Source: Malaya genurostris
Lineage: Eukaryota; Arthropoda; Insecta; Diptera; Culicidae
Assembly (NCBI RefSeq): GCF_030247185.1
Contig: NC_080571.1
Coordinates: 213,035,380 to 213,099,379, forward strand
Direction of reading: 5' to 3'
Length of the DNA: 64,000 nucleotides
A program made the position numbers and the translations under genes. The notes under the pieces are model-generated. The model was not told the origin of the DNA and did no database searches. It saw only the letters and a program-made list of their open reading frames with translations. Of the stretch, positions 22,057-33,768 are shown piece after piece; position 1 is the stretch's first letter, and the number at the start of each line of letters is the position of its first letter.

Positions 22057-23796
22057 TCAACCAAGCATCTCACGGCCTTCTTCCTCACCGTAACCACACA
22101 GTTTTTCCATCATTTTATAGTAACAGTAGCGGGCATCGTAGTCCATATCGTACCAGAAGTTGACAGCAATACATTTGTGACTCTGGCGAACATGATGATA
22201 CCAGAGGCTTGGCAGATATAGTATGTCACCTGCATTGATTCGAATCTCATAGGCAGTAGCTTCACTGTACTCGGGATATCTTTTGAGATCGGGCTTCAAC
22301 GGATCGACACTCACCCACTCGATAAGTCGCGGTCTACCAATGTCTGCAAAACACAAAGCAAATGATTGAAGACAAATTTATATTATTGAAGACAAAAATA
22401 TGAACAACTTACCATCGAGAATAGGTTCTATTACCATTTTTCCGTCATCCTCCTGCATGTATATACCCATCGGGTATCGTTTTCTCGGCACATTATGCAA
22501 ATCTACTGGCGGAATAAGAATGAAATCCTTGTAACCGGAAATCACGCAGTAAATATTCTCGTAAGGATCTTTGTGCACTGCAACGTAAAACTTTTGTTAA
22601 CACCTAAACCGAAATTAATTTTGACAGAAAAACAGATTTCTTACTGGATGTAACTGCGCGCTCATCGCCCATCCAAAAATTAACTGCATCAGGTTCTTTA
22701 TTGAAAGCATCACTAGCGAAACTTAATCTATCGGTGTCGATATCTCCGAAAAGTTCTTGAAAGTCTTCAGTCAAGTTTGAATTCTGTCGCTGAATATAAT
22801 GAACGTTTTCGCTTTTAAAAATAAAAAATGGTTTTAATTTTGATCAATTATGATTGAATTTATGATAAAAATAAATACCCTTTTTGGTCCAATGTATTCA
22901 AGAATTGCGACATCGTCATCTCAGTTTCAAGCGGAAGTACGAAATAGTCTTGATTCTCATGTTGTGCTAATCCATCTGCGTAGCCGTTGGGTGTGATAGC
23001 GACAACGATTTCTTTAGAAGACAGCGTTTCTCTGCAGAACTAATATAAATAAGAGCAAAATTCACCCGATTGGTGCTATATCACTGCAAGCAAAAGTCTA
23101 AACTGAAAGTGTCCAAAAGCTGTTTATTTATGTTGGCATATTAATTTTTATAGAATTAACCCAGAATTAGTTCCATGTGTTGAACTATATCGTCTACTTT
23201 GCGTCCGCTTTATATGCCACATGGTTTACACACACATCAAAGCATATAATTTGTCAAACAAATGTTAGTTGGCTTAGCACACGGAATAATATAGGGAACG
23301 TACGCCAAAGAAATTATGAATTAAATGATTCGTTTTTCGATGACATTTTTGATACATTGCTTTACGCTGAAGTTTTGCTTCCTGGCGCGCACTTGGAACG
23401 GGCTCAAAATTTTGAACAATTAATTCTAGTGATGTGGTGAAAAACATGCGCAACCAAACCACAGTATTGAATTACATACGTTCATATTTATTGTAGTAGT
23501 GATACATACCTAAAATGTTTCGAATTCCATTTTTCCAAAGCGGGCCAATCGTTGTTAACCTCACGTATGATCAATGGGATGTTTTTTGCTACATGATCCC
23601 GCAGAAACTCTAGTGATGTTGGTATATCAAACATTTCCGGAATTGTTGGACCCAAGAAAAGATCTGGAATTAGAGTTATATAAACATTCTAACGGTTGGC
23701 GAAATTGTTCTCCATCCTTATCGTGTTTTAGAGATACATACCTTTAGCCTCAGCAGTCAGTACATTGAATGCCTGTCTTAAAAAGGGGCTATCCAT
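22057..23796 (-). CDS. JMJD7: JMJD7: JmjC-domain Fe(II)/2-oxoglutarate oxygenase, six exons
   Basis: Minus-strand coding exons are 23796-23742, 23663-23510, 23031-22879, 22811-22645, 22577-22413 and 22343-22057. Every join keeps frame and gives 326 residues, close to the known length. The cupin-type JmjC core has the iron-binding H178-K-D180 (SMHKDPYENIY) and a distal His in LWYHHV (about 281-282). These are followed by the family signature CIAVNFWYDMDYD. JMJD7 is a (3S)-lysyl hydroxylase of the DRG GTPases and has also been reported to clip histone tails. The chosen ATG (MDSPFLRQ) has a purine at -3 and G at +4. The frame stays open upstream to an acceptor at about 23881, so a longer N-terminus is possible but less like the family. 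Confidence 0.95.
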
Positions 23797-24315
23797 TTCG
23801 GTAATGATGAATTCAAAACAACGGAGCTCTTCACTGGCTGGAAGCTGCAGTAAACGTGGGGTGGGATTCAAAACATTTGCTGAAATTGGCAGTAGTTATT
23901 TGTTCTGTATATACATGTGTAAGCAAAACATATGGTAATATACGATGAGAACGTACTAGAACGATAAGTGAGAAATTATTCAAATTTATGAAGTAATTGG
24001 GTCCGTGCACATTATACGACACGGTTTTGTACTCCTGTATATTTTGATATGATTCATTCAGGCTACTCATTCATTGGAATCAGCACACATTAAATTTCAC
24101 TTTAAATATTTTTCCGTTTAAAAATAAATTTAGATTCAATTTAAAAAAAAACCGCGAACATTAAAAAAGTCACTCGCACATAAATACAAATGCATGCGGT
24201 GCTAGAATTGTTGTTTCTCTCCACTGATCTCTGATCACTATTTAACACGTATCACTTTGTTCATAATGTCAACGTACCGTTATTTTCAATAAGTGTGGTG
24301 ACCTGACTGCAGTCC
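23797..24315. other. Upstream region of JMJD7
   Basis: The frame upstream of the JMJD7 ATG runs to a splice acceptor (CCAATTTCAG) at about 23882, so a 5' UTR exon is likely further upstream, perhaps around 23950-24250. No separate gene is visible. Confidence 0.4.
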
Positions 24316-24525
24316 GCGTGGGTGGTTCAATGCATAGGGCGCTGATTTTACAAGTCAGTTGTCGTATGTTCGAGCCCCGACCTGGGAGGATTCTTAGTGA
24401 TCTTAGCTAGCCATGCGATGATTCTGTACGCCTATGAATCGGCCTCAAAGTCGATTGAAATAGAGAAGTCAAATTTCACGGGAGAAATTTAATGTCAAGA
24501 CTTTGATTTGACCTGACTTTACGAA
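24316..24525 (+). mobile_element. tRNA-derived SINE, second family
   Basis: The head is tRNA-like. It has an A-box-like GTGGTTCAATGCATAGGGC and a perfect B box (GTTCGAGCCCC). Between them is an anticodon-like arm CTGAT-TTTACAA-GTCAG, whose loop would carry TAC. A non-tRNA tail of about 130 bp follows. It does not match the Feilai-like SINE seen elsewhere in the window. The tail shows that this is not a functional tRNA gene. Confidence 0.7.
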
Positions 24526-25718
24526 ACGAATAAGTATAAATGGTAGCACTGCTCTCACCTTTCATGTTTGTTGACATATACAGTTCACGTTCAGTGTTGT
24601 TCACATTGCTCACTACTATCAATCATTCATTTGAAAATTTTAATTCTCTTCGCATTCGCTGCCATTCGTCCAATCCAACATAATCAGTCTTCGGTGTTTC
24701 GGACTATTAAGTGCACATATAGAGAATGTTTCCCGAATCTTCTAGTACTGAATGAATTTGTGCAACAACTGATCGGATCAGGCAGTTTCAATTACCTCCT
24801 ACTTGTACTATTTTGGAGTTAACAGATACTGTTTGTGATGTGTTATTATGTTGTGTAGTATCACGAACAACTTAGTGTCCCATATTATAAAGGTTTGGTG
24901 AAACTCTTGTAAGGCGCACGGTGATTGAAGCCACACTTTCGATCTATATAATCTGGTTATCTGTAAGCTTACCTAGTCAGTTTCACAAGGACTTAAAGTA
25001 GAGTGCTGGATACACAAAACATTTGGTACCGCTTCGTCTAGATTGTATGTGCTACAAACAAGAGCAAAAATATAGTGGTATAGTAACTGTGAATGCACGG
25101 AACAAAAGCTTATGTTAGTGACTGAGTGGTCAACAGAGCGAAAGGCTACTCATTTGACCGCTGCTATGTGCTTGAAATACAAATCCAAAAGCCAATCGTA
25201 GCAAGAAAGAGTGATTTTTTCAATTGCGATATAGCAGTCAATATGAGAATATACAATCGTTTTGTTGTTCTTGATTGAACCATATTACTGTAGAGTTTAT
25301 ACGTAGATATATAAAAACCTAAAAGAAAAATCATTGATTAGGCAGGATTTGTAGGAAGCACCAGGTAAGAAATGAAAACAATAATTGAAGTAAGGTACGA
25401 ATTAAATTGGTGAGACCGATTTGATTCTAAACTATGAACGACAATAATTCACGTGATGTCTTGATTTATTTTACAACGTTTAATTATAAAAAACTAAAAA
25501 TTAAGTCGGGGGAATATTAATACGCTAGCTAAGTCAGTGAAAAGTCTCGTCTGATGGTAATGTCTCGATGGTTTCTATAATTTTGCATTATGACGCATTT
25601 GTAATGAATGTTTATTTTCATTCTCTGAAATGACCGCTGAATCCAAACGAAAGCTGTTTCAATGCCTTGACGATTATTAAATATCTAAAACAAAAAATAG
25701 TACAATCAGCCAGCGGGA
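24526..25718. other. Intergenic DNA
   Basis: I see no supported gene or repeat. A short frame at 24568-24822 has no recognisable features. Confidence 0.35.
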
Positions 25719-25852
25719 TACGAGTATAGCATAATGGGTAAGCCGATGACTTTCACGCGGCCTACCTGGGCATCAAGTCCCAACTCCAAAATCAAAAAGT
25801 ATTTCTGACCCGAAAGGCGAATTACACTTTGAAATAGAAACAAAATAAAAAT
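25719..25852 (+). mobile_element. Feilai-like tRNA-derived SINE, diverged
   Basis: It begins GAGTATAGCATAATGGGTAA and contains CCTACCTGGGCATCAAG (a damaged B box) and CCCGAAAGGCGAATTAC, matching the better copy at 36837-36991. It ends in an A-rich tail. Confidence 0.75.
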
Positions 25853-26517
25853 ACAAGCTTCAAAAATTTCCGAGGTTGTCCCTCAACAATGCAACAACGA
25901 ATGAAAAATTTGGTGCACCCATCAATTTATTATTCGACGCATTCAAGACCGGTAACAGAAATTCGCATCATCGATTGCAATAAGATGAGGTGAAATATTG
26001 CTTTCTATAGCTTTAGCAAAGTTATTGTATCCCAAAAAAAAATATATAAAAAAACTACAGTGCCTTTACTTTGTAAATGAGAGAAGTTAAAATAATCATA
26101 AGGTGGACACTTTAATTTGCTTATCCGTGAATATGTTGATATTCTTAATGAATGGCAACCCTGAAATCTCAGAAATCCTTGATTTAGTGGAATCAGCATG
26201 AACATATTTCGCTTCTTAATTTTCCTAGTGATGTGATAATATCTATCTCTAGTTATTATTGTAAGTTATTTTTTTGGATAAAGAGAAATGCATTTTGTCG
26301 TTTGCATAGATTTATCGAACCCAGTTTTGTCGATATTTGTTATTTTCGACGATTTCAACACTGAATTACTGTGAATCTTCAATCATAACGTAACGATTTT
26401 CATCGTATTTATTGGATCCCGGTATTGAACATTTCCCTAAATAATCGAGTAATCGGATGTTTCATTCAAATTTAAATTATCAGTGAATTTTTCAAAAGAC
26501 TACATCAATAAGTGATA
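25853..26517. other. AT-rich intergenic DNA
   Basis: Nothing supported is seen here. Confidence 0.35.
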
Positions 26518-26835
26518 GTTTCTCTTTGTCTACTTTCTCTTGCGAGTATTGCCGCACGATTATTAGGATTTTCATCAAATCAGTTTTTCCATGTCCCGCG
26601 CATTCCTAAATAGAATTAAGTCGATAGTCCCACGACAAAAAGGCCTAACTGCAAATGAGAGCCTCTCTTTGTTACTTTTTCTTTTGATTATTACGGAGCC
26701 TTTATTGCATTTTCTTGAAAATTACCAATATAAATCGAAAGCTTTTAGTTTTAACTTGAAAGTTTTGCGAATAGTAAAGCGTCGAATATAAAATCAATAC
26801 GGTAAATCGTGAAAAAAAAGTAAACAAAGAGAAAC
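26518..26835. mobile_element. MITE with GTTTCTCTTTGTTTACTTTC ends, copy 1
   Basis: Terminal inverted repeats GTTTCTCTTTGTCTACTTTC and AAGTAAACAAAGAGAAAC bracket an AT-rich, non-coding interior. Relatives lie at 48434-48608 and 63349-63618. The copy at 63349 shows that the inverted repeat extends further outward. Confidence 0.7.
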
Positions 26836-27216
26836 TGTCATTTGCAGTTAGACTCTTCTGTCGGACTATCTAAGTATTCTTCGAAAACATTGTAGAATGA
26901 ATCACTCTGGACAATAAATATACATTGCCGTGTTTGACTCGATTCCGATGACGGAGCCAAAACCACTTCCTTTGTATTAAAAATTTTTATCTCTGTTTCG
27001 TTGTGTGAGACGGCGAGCAGAAAAGTTCATTGTTGACTATCCTCAAATCCTATGAATACATATTGATAGCCCATGTATCGTATTTTATCACACGAAGAGT
27101 ATCAATTTAATCAAGTGTTCATGTTCCCGACGGGAGAGCTTCCGCAAATCTGGTTACACGTCTAATTGGTCTCAACACATGAATATATGTATAATCAATT
27201 TGTCTGCATTGATAAG
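26836..27216. other. Intergenic DNA
   Basis: Nothing supported is seen here. Confidence 0.35.
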
Positions 27217-27223
27217 ATTAAAG

Positions 27224-27942
27224 CACAGACTAACAGACATGACAGTATGAGTAAATTCTTATGAAAATAATTTTTCGAGATGCACTAGTTCCACCTATAT
27301 TGTACTGCGCGAACTATTTACTATCGGTACACCCCTTGTGTTACGTAAAAGTTTTTTTACTAGTTGGTTTCCCCTCGTTTGTCAACACCGAACAGCTGCT
27401 TGCAGGGATGCCTGATTTCATCAACATTTTTGAAAATGAATCGTCACAATAAATCATTGGATTACGTTGATAATATATTTAACTTTTTCACGATGTTGGA
27501 AGGTAACCATTTATTTGACTCAACGTTGTTCATCTATACTATTTTTTATTGTGTTGGTAGTTTTCACCCGAAATTAAGTGGCGGCAGACCAGAAGCAAGT
27601 GAATATTGTAACAAAACGGGTTCGATTTTGTATTGCGTTGGAGGATGAGAAGTAGGCATAATTCTGTATATAGTTTTGGCAATATGTATTAAATCTGTAT
27701 CCTGCATGAAATTCGCATGGACGTATACAAATCAATACATTACAGGTAATTCTGCATGAATGGCAACTCTGTTAGTAAATGAAAAAAATAAACACAGTAT
27801 AGATAACAGACAGGATGTTTTTGATAGGGTAACGTGGCGCCATCATGACACATGTGAGTACTGTCCCAAATAAAGGAATATTCGAAATGACCGTTAAAAT
27901 GATTGAAGAATCTAATTTGAGTGTCCTGTCTGCTAGTCTGTG
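27224..27942 (-). mobile_element. Non-autonomous DNA transposon, copy 2 (7-bp TSD)
   Basis: Same family as 5446-6156, in opposite orientation, 719 bp. The ends are CACAGACTAACAGACA and TGTCTGCTAGTCTGTG, flanked by the perfect direct repeat ATTAAAG (27217-27223 and 27943-27949). Confidence 0.88.
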
Positions 27943-28353
27943 ATTAAAGGGCACTGAAGTGGTTGGAACATATATGTGTGATGGAGAGCTGGTAGGCACT
28001 TTTTTACTATGAGGGCCATGTTAAAGAAGAACTTTTTTTAAATTTCGTTTAGATTCAATTTTGTTCGAATGTAAAGAAGGTAATGTTATTGAAATCCGAA
28101 TTCATGCAATAAAAAAGTATGTTTTTGTGAACTCCCTCACATGAAAATTACAAACTACGTTCATAAGGTCAAGTTTCGCATCGCAGCGTAGCATATTGAG
28201 AAAGGCATCATTACTTTATTATAAGGTACTTATATCCATCTCAGTTTCTCATTTAATCCCATCCATTCAAAATCAATAGTGAGCTTAAGCTTGTGCAATC
28301 ACGTTTGCTGTTTTTCGAGATCAAATAAATTTGCACTGATAGTCTCCAGATAA

Positions 28354-28946
28354 TCAACACCTCAAACTGGCAATCCATCGCACCAATTTTAATATCGCAT
28401 TGGTTGAAACCATGCAGTCTCTGGACAGCGAGCTGCCAGGGAAAATATGTATGTTTATTTGGAGTACAGGCCGTATAATACCATACAGGCGTTCGTTCGA
28501 GTACAGCAAATAAGTTAAGTCTTTCTCTGGAAGCAGAAGGTGTTTAGCTTTGTTTTTTTTTGTTATCAGAACCTTTCTTTCGAAAACACTTAGGGCGCGT
28601 TGATCCTCTGCCAACTTAGTCCAGGTCCCGTGACCATAGAGAGCAACCGGTATCATGAGCGTTTTGTATTTTACTCGATCGAAGGGTTTTCCTGAGCTCG
28701 AAGTACGCACGATTCCCTTTTAAAATACGCCTCTTAGTTTCTCTGCTGGTATCATTGTCGGTTGTCATCTTTGAAATAGACGAACTCGTCAACCATCTCG
28801 ATATCTTCGCCGTCATTCAATATTCCTGGTGGGAGGCGTAATGTTTCTTCTTTAGAGCCTCGTCTTTATGTATTTTGTTTTCGATGCATTTATAGCCAGC
28901 CCGATACACCCAGCTTCGGCTTTCAGTCCGTTGTGTTTTCATCTTC
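28354..28946 (-). pseudogene. LINE reverse transcriptase relic (downstream part)
   Basis: Minus-strand fragments in shifting frames read, in order, INASKTKY, a frameshifted stretch, GNRAYFELRKTLRSS, YKTLMIPVALYGHGTWT and AEDQRALSVFERKVL. These are the post-active-site motifs of a LINE reverse transcriptase of an RTE-like type. Stops and frameshifts make it non-functional. Its upstream part, with the FADD active site, continues at 30368-30500. The two are separated by a TTAA-flanked transposon. A second relic of the same family is at 46100-46400. Confidence 0.78.
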
Positions 28947-28950
28947 TTAA

Positions 28951-30363
28951 GGTGAAATGTAGCGGAATGCGAAAATCGCGTTTTTGATCAATTATTCAAA
29001 AATTAGATCGATTTTCGAAAAATCAAAAACACTTAAGTTTTCGAAATCAAATTTGTCATAACTAAGTATTCTTAGAATTTTGAAATTTTGCTTTGGCGAG
29101 CCGTAATTGGTTTTTGAAATGTATAAACGGTTACTGTTCCGTTTCACGGGGATGATTTTAGAACTGAAAAGTAGTGTTTGTAGCAGAATTTCACAAAGAA
29201 TCTGAAAATGCAACTCAAAATTATAAAATATTAGCTAAAACAACCGAAATTTTAAAAAGTTTAGATAAACTTTTCCGCATTTTTTTTATTGCTTGCGCGC
29301 TGCTGTTTCGTATTGAGGTGGTGTGAGAAATGCACGGTGAGCACGGTGGCATTATATCGTGAGCAAAAATTACATATAAAATAATGACGCGAATTTATGC
29401 ACCATTGGGTTTTGTGTTGAAATAAAAACTAGTTGATTACAATAAAATGGGTATTGTAAGAAATCGTCTATTTTCTAAGTAACTGTCATTTATAATGCTA
29501 ATAATGTCCAATTCTGTTGAGTTCAATGCATTGCAAGGTCTTGGTATTACATTTATTGTTGAATATGACCATTTGTTTCAACAAACTTCGCAGACAAGAA
29601 GTGGCGGAACCGCATTGGGAGAATACTGAATCCACACCAGGAAAATGTCTGGGTGTGGAAGTCTTGGAATTACATTCCTTTTGAGAAATTTGGCCTTTCT
29701 GTTTTAACAGACTTCGCAGCCGACTCATAGCATAGCTTCGATTACATGGCTAGTGCTACGATCCTATTGACACAACAGAAATAATACTTTCTACTTATTC
29801 AAAGATGATAATGAAAGTCAATTAGAATGGAATATATTGGCATTGAATGTATTCGATAAGTAAATTCGACCGCGCTCTATCATGCGAGTTAAGTAAATAC
29901 TTTTACGTAAATTCTATCTCATCGGCGGGAAGGGCCTGGTGAACGACTGGCAAAGATATCGAAAAAACTTGAATGTTATATCGTCTTCAATCGTTCTTTT
30001 GAAGGAGAATCCATGCTTGCTACTAAACTCAGACATATACATGGTTAGCAAGTTGGTCAATACATATACATATAGCCTCATGTTAGTCATTCATAATTAC
30101 TCATGATTCATAGCTCTAGTGTAAGAGTAATCACTAACAATAATGATTGAATTAGCATATATTCAAAGTGTGAAGGATTCAAAAATCCATTACGTCCAGT
30201 CTTTTTTACAAGCCAATATAACGAGAGGTAAACCCACTGCGCTCAATCATTGAAAAAAGTTCTTGTTTCTATGTGTCCGTTTTTCTTGGTATGCTTTGTG
30301 CGACGGTTCGTTCAACTGAAGCGGATAAAATTTTGCGCGCATTTTATGACGCTACATTTCACC
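28951..30363. mobile_element. 1.4 kb TTAA-flanked DNA transposon, non-autonomous
   Basis: The ends GGTGAAATGTAGCG and CGCTACATTTCACC are inverted repeats flanked on both sides by TTAA (28947-28950 and 30364-30367). Removing the element and one TTAA reconnects the two halves of a LINE reverse transcriptase relic, so this is an authentic insertion. TTAA duplication occurs in piggyBac and Kolobok. A GG start argues against piggyBac, whose ends begin CC. No transposase is seen. The interior holds a diverged duplication around 29520-29720. Confidence 0.82.
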
Positions 30364-30367
30364 TTAA

Positions 30368-30500
30368 GGTTACGTATCACAATATAAACGTCGTCTGCGA
30401 AACCAAAAAGCTGTACGGACTTTAGGAAGATCGTATCGCTCGTAGCGTTCCTCGCTCTTCGAATCACACCTTCCGAGCGACTACTAGGTTGTAACACATC
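30368..30500 (-). pseudogene. LINE reverse transcriptase relic (active-site part)
   Basis: The minus strand reads EGVIRRARNATSDTIF then SVQLFGFADDVYIV, the catalytic FADD box of a LINE reverse transcriptase. It runs directly up to the TTAA of the inserted element and continues on the other side at 28946. Confidence 0.8.
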
Positions 30501-30619
30501 ACTCTATCCATCGTTGCTTTCACATCAGTTCATACGGAAAACCATGTATTCCCTAGAAACTTATTGATGCCTTTGAAATTACATGAACGTACAAGAGAAA
30601 ACTTGTTTTACTCACCAGA

Positions 30620-30836
30620 ATAAATAGTTTCCTTAGTTTTCCGTAGAAAAAAATCGAGTTCAGAAGATTTTTTCCGTATAGCCTATAGGCCCTATTTAAA
30701 CGCGAACACACATTCAATAGTGGATTTCCTATGAAAACCGTTATCTCTAGTGCGAGAAGAACGGCGCATAAAATAAACCCGCAGAAGGTCCTTTTTCTGG
30801 TGTGCACAGCAACCTTCTTCGCGGTATCATCGGCCT
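30620..30836 (-). other. Orphan exon-like open frame
   Basis: On the minus strand an acceptor-like CACTCTGTTCAG is followed by a 72-codon open stretch with a hydrophobic helix (FCGFILCAVLLALEITVFIG). It ends at a strong donor (CTG/GTGAGTAAA). There is no in-frame ATG at its start, so it could only be an internal exon. I found no partner exons nearby and no family match. It may be chance or transposon-derived. Confidence 0.15.
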
Positions 30837-30840
30837 GAAC

Positions 30841-31226
30841 AGAGTGCAAGTCGGTTCGATATTGCGCATTTTATACTTGATTGGACTTCCGCGGGAAAAT
30901 TATTTGCAAAGTCCGTTTCCCTCAGTACACATATACAAATAAGCTCAGTAAATGAAAATCACTGATGACACATTTGCAGGTTTATCTCTAAATTTACAAA
31001 TTTCTAATGAAAGCTGTAGATATTTATTGCCCCGCAGTTTCACTTATTCTCAAATGTTAAATGGACATTTTATAAGATTTCGTATACTTGACTTTCGTTT
31101 TTTGCTAGCTAATAACGATCTTTTCCACTGCCATTGAAGCAGTTTTATTGCACAAACTATTTAAAATCTGCTTGAAAATTTAGCCTGGCATCACTGATGT
31201 GAATGATAAGTGGCTTTTGTACTAAT
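30841..31226. other. Intergenic DNA
   Basis: No gene is seen. Around 31180 there is a solo terminus of the hAT-like MITE family (AGCCTGGCATCACTG). Confidence 0.35.
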
Positions 31227-31462
31227 CAGTGATGCCAGGTCTGCAGATTCTTTTCGTATATAGTGTTGCAGACATTTTTTGGGTGCAGATTTTTGAAGAT
31301 CGAGTTTAATTTGCAGAATTTACAGACTTTGTTGCGACCTTTTTGCTTGCTCGAGAAGTTTGCGTATCATACTTTGCTTATAGAGAAATTCTTGCAGTAA
31401 GTCATACTTACTGATTTACAACCCTGTCTGAAGATATTTGAAATTTTTACCTGGCATCTCTG
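31227..31462. mobile_element. hAT-like MITE, 236 bp
   Basis: The ends CAGTGATGCCAGGT and ACCTGGCATCTCTG form inverted repeats. Flanks GTACTAAT (31219-31226) and ATACTAAT (31463-31470) match at seven of eight bases, as expected for an aged 8-bp hAT target duplication. It is non-coding and closely related to the copy at 31931. Confidence 0.8.
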
Positions 31463-31930
31463 ATACTAATATGATTGTGCTAGAAACAAAGTTGCTGGCA
31501 CATTTTTAAGTCTAAAATTCACAGCACTTGCAATACTGATTCATGTTATATGCGTGCGAATGCGTACACACACATTGAAAGGTGAAATTCGATTGATAAC
31601 AGAGGAACTGTCATTGAATTTTTTATCGTGACGTCACGAATGAACAAAAATTCATCCTTGACAGTTCAGCGGTACTGTTTACAAACAAGCTTAAACAAAA
31701 ATCGAAGAACACATTTCAAATAATCATCTTTACACTTTGCAACTAGTCACTTTTATTAAATAAATCTCAAAAACAAACCGTATCAAATCGTGAGCAAATG
31801 TTTTAATACTTTATTTAGGCGATATGGACCGTAAATGCTCTCATCCAATTTGTCAACAGACAAACAAAAAATCTCTGTTTACAAACAGTACTGCTGAACC
31901 TTCAAAATGTGTTCATCCGATTGAGGTTAG

Positions 31931-32226
31931 CAGAGATGCCAGGTCTGCAGATTTGTCTGTAAATCTGCAGATTTGGGGTATAGTGCTGCAGACATTTTTT
32001 GTTGTGCAGACTTTTACAGACTTTTGAAATTCTCGCAGACTTTCGTCTATATTTACAAACTTTTGAAATTTCCGCGACCCTTTTTTTTTTTGCTCGCCAA
32101 GTCAGTTTTGCGTGTCATACTTTATAGAGAAATTGCTGCCAGCAAGACATACTTGCTGACTGCAGATTTTTTTTAGATTAACAGACCCTGTCTGCAGATA
32201 TTTGAAATTTTTACCTGGCATCTCTG
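31931..32226. mobile_element. hAT-like MITE, 296 bp, perfect 8-bp TSD
   Basis: Starts CAGAGATGCCAGGT, ends ACCTGGCATCTCTG, and is flanked by GAGGTTAG on both sides (31923-31930 and 32227-32234). The 8-bp duplication and CAGAG ends fit the hAT superfamily. The interior repeats the word CTGCAGAC/CTGCAGAT. Confidence 0.88.
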
Positions 32227-32234
32227 GAGGTTAG

Positions 32235-32846
32235 CAGTGACGGTAAAAAACCTAATATCTGTTAGAGGCAGCCATGATAATGGCTTAGAAAACAGAGAAA
32301 ATTAGTCATTTCTCGTTACTAATTGAAATTTTCACCTCGATATATATTTCCAAGCTATAGGTGAAATGCAATCGAAAAATAACATCTACTCAACTTTGGT
32401 TGAAACGTAATAAAAAGTTAGTTTATTTCAGCAAACAATATTTCGTTCATTTGACCGGAGCAAAATTTTGATTAAATTAAACTATGAATATTGAATGATG
32501 TTGAAGGGAGAAATTAGTTCAAAGCAATCATATTCTAGCTAGAAATCATCGTAAATCAAATTAAAAAATCATCAACTGTTTTGCTTCATTTCTCTGCGTG
32601 AACGTCAATGTGCCATTCATAAAATAGTATCTGTCAGAATTTGATTACATGTGGTTCATTGGTTGATTAGTTATTGTGCTTTCGCTACTTTTGGAAAATT
32701 ATACAGAAGGGAGAAAAACCTCCTCCTAATCCACCTTGTGGTGTGATAATGCCTTTCTCTTGTTAAACAGTCTTATTAAAACAATTTAAACAGTCTTATT
32801 AAAACAATTTTTTTCGTTGGGATAATTTCTGGCACGAAACTTTAGC
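32235..32846. other. Intergenic DNA
   Basis: No gene is supported. A short direct repeat (AACAGTCTTATTAAAACAATTT, two tandem copies) lies at about 32766-32812. Confidence 0.4.
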
Positions 32847-33560
32847 CACAGACTAACAGACAGGACACTCAAATTAGATTCTTCAATCATTTTAACGGTC
32901 ATTTCGAATATTCCTTTATTTGGGACAGTACTCACATGTGTCATGATGGCGCCACGTTACCCTATCAAAAACATCCTGTCTGTCATCTAGACTGTGTTTA
33001 TTTTTTTCATTTACCAACAGCGTTGCCATTCATACAGAATTGCCTGTAATGTATTGATTTGTATACGTCCATGCGAATTTCATGCAGGATACAGATTTAA
33101 TACATATTGCCAAAACTATATACATAATTGTGCCTACTTCTCATCCTCCAACGCAATACAAAATCGAACCCGTTTTGTTACAATATTCACTTGCTTCTGG
33201 TCTGCCGCCACTTAATTTCGGATGAAAACTACCAACACAATAAAAAATAGTCTAGATAATCAACGTTGAGTCAAATAAATGGTTACCTTCCAACATCGCG
33301 AAAAAGTTAAATATATTATCAATGTAATCCAATAATTTATTGTGACGATTCATTTTCAAATATTTTGATGATTGCAGGCATCCCTGCAAGCAGCTGATCG
33401 GTGTTGACAAACGAGGGGAAACCAACTAGTAAAAAACTAGTGTTATAAGGGGTGTACCAATAGTAAATAGTTCGCGCAGTACAATATAGGTGGAACTAGT
33501 GCATCACGAAAAATTATTTTTATAAGAATTTACTCATACTGTCATGTCTGTTAGTCTGTG
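32847..33560 (+). mobile_element. Non-autonomous DNA transposon, copy 3 (7-bp TSD)
   Basis: Same family and orientation as 5446-6156, 714 bp. The ends are CACAGACTAACAGACAG and CTGTTAGTCTGTG, with perfect CTTTAGC duplications at 32840-32846 and 33561-33567. Confidence 0.88.
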
Positions 33561-33768
33561 CTTTAGCTGAGCGCGTTTTGTCGTCTCGCCACTTGATATT
33601 CGAACTATATTTACACTTTCACAGAAATATCTGCACGGTTAAAAACTTTACGCGCACTTAGAGTTTAACCCGAAGAAAAATAGATCCATCGATCAAACGT
33701 TCCCCGAATAATCGACGGAGTTGAGTCTAGCCCGATTTATAGTAAGGAGAAATATAATAAGACATTAT

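Noticed and set aside
23831..24070. An alternative N-terminal exon of JMJD7 starting at 24070
   Set aside because: A donor in the right phase could not be found, and the downstream ATG at 23796 gives the family's usual N-terminus.
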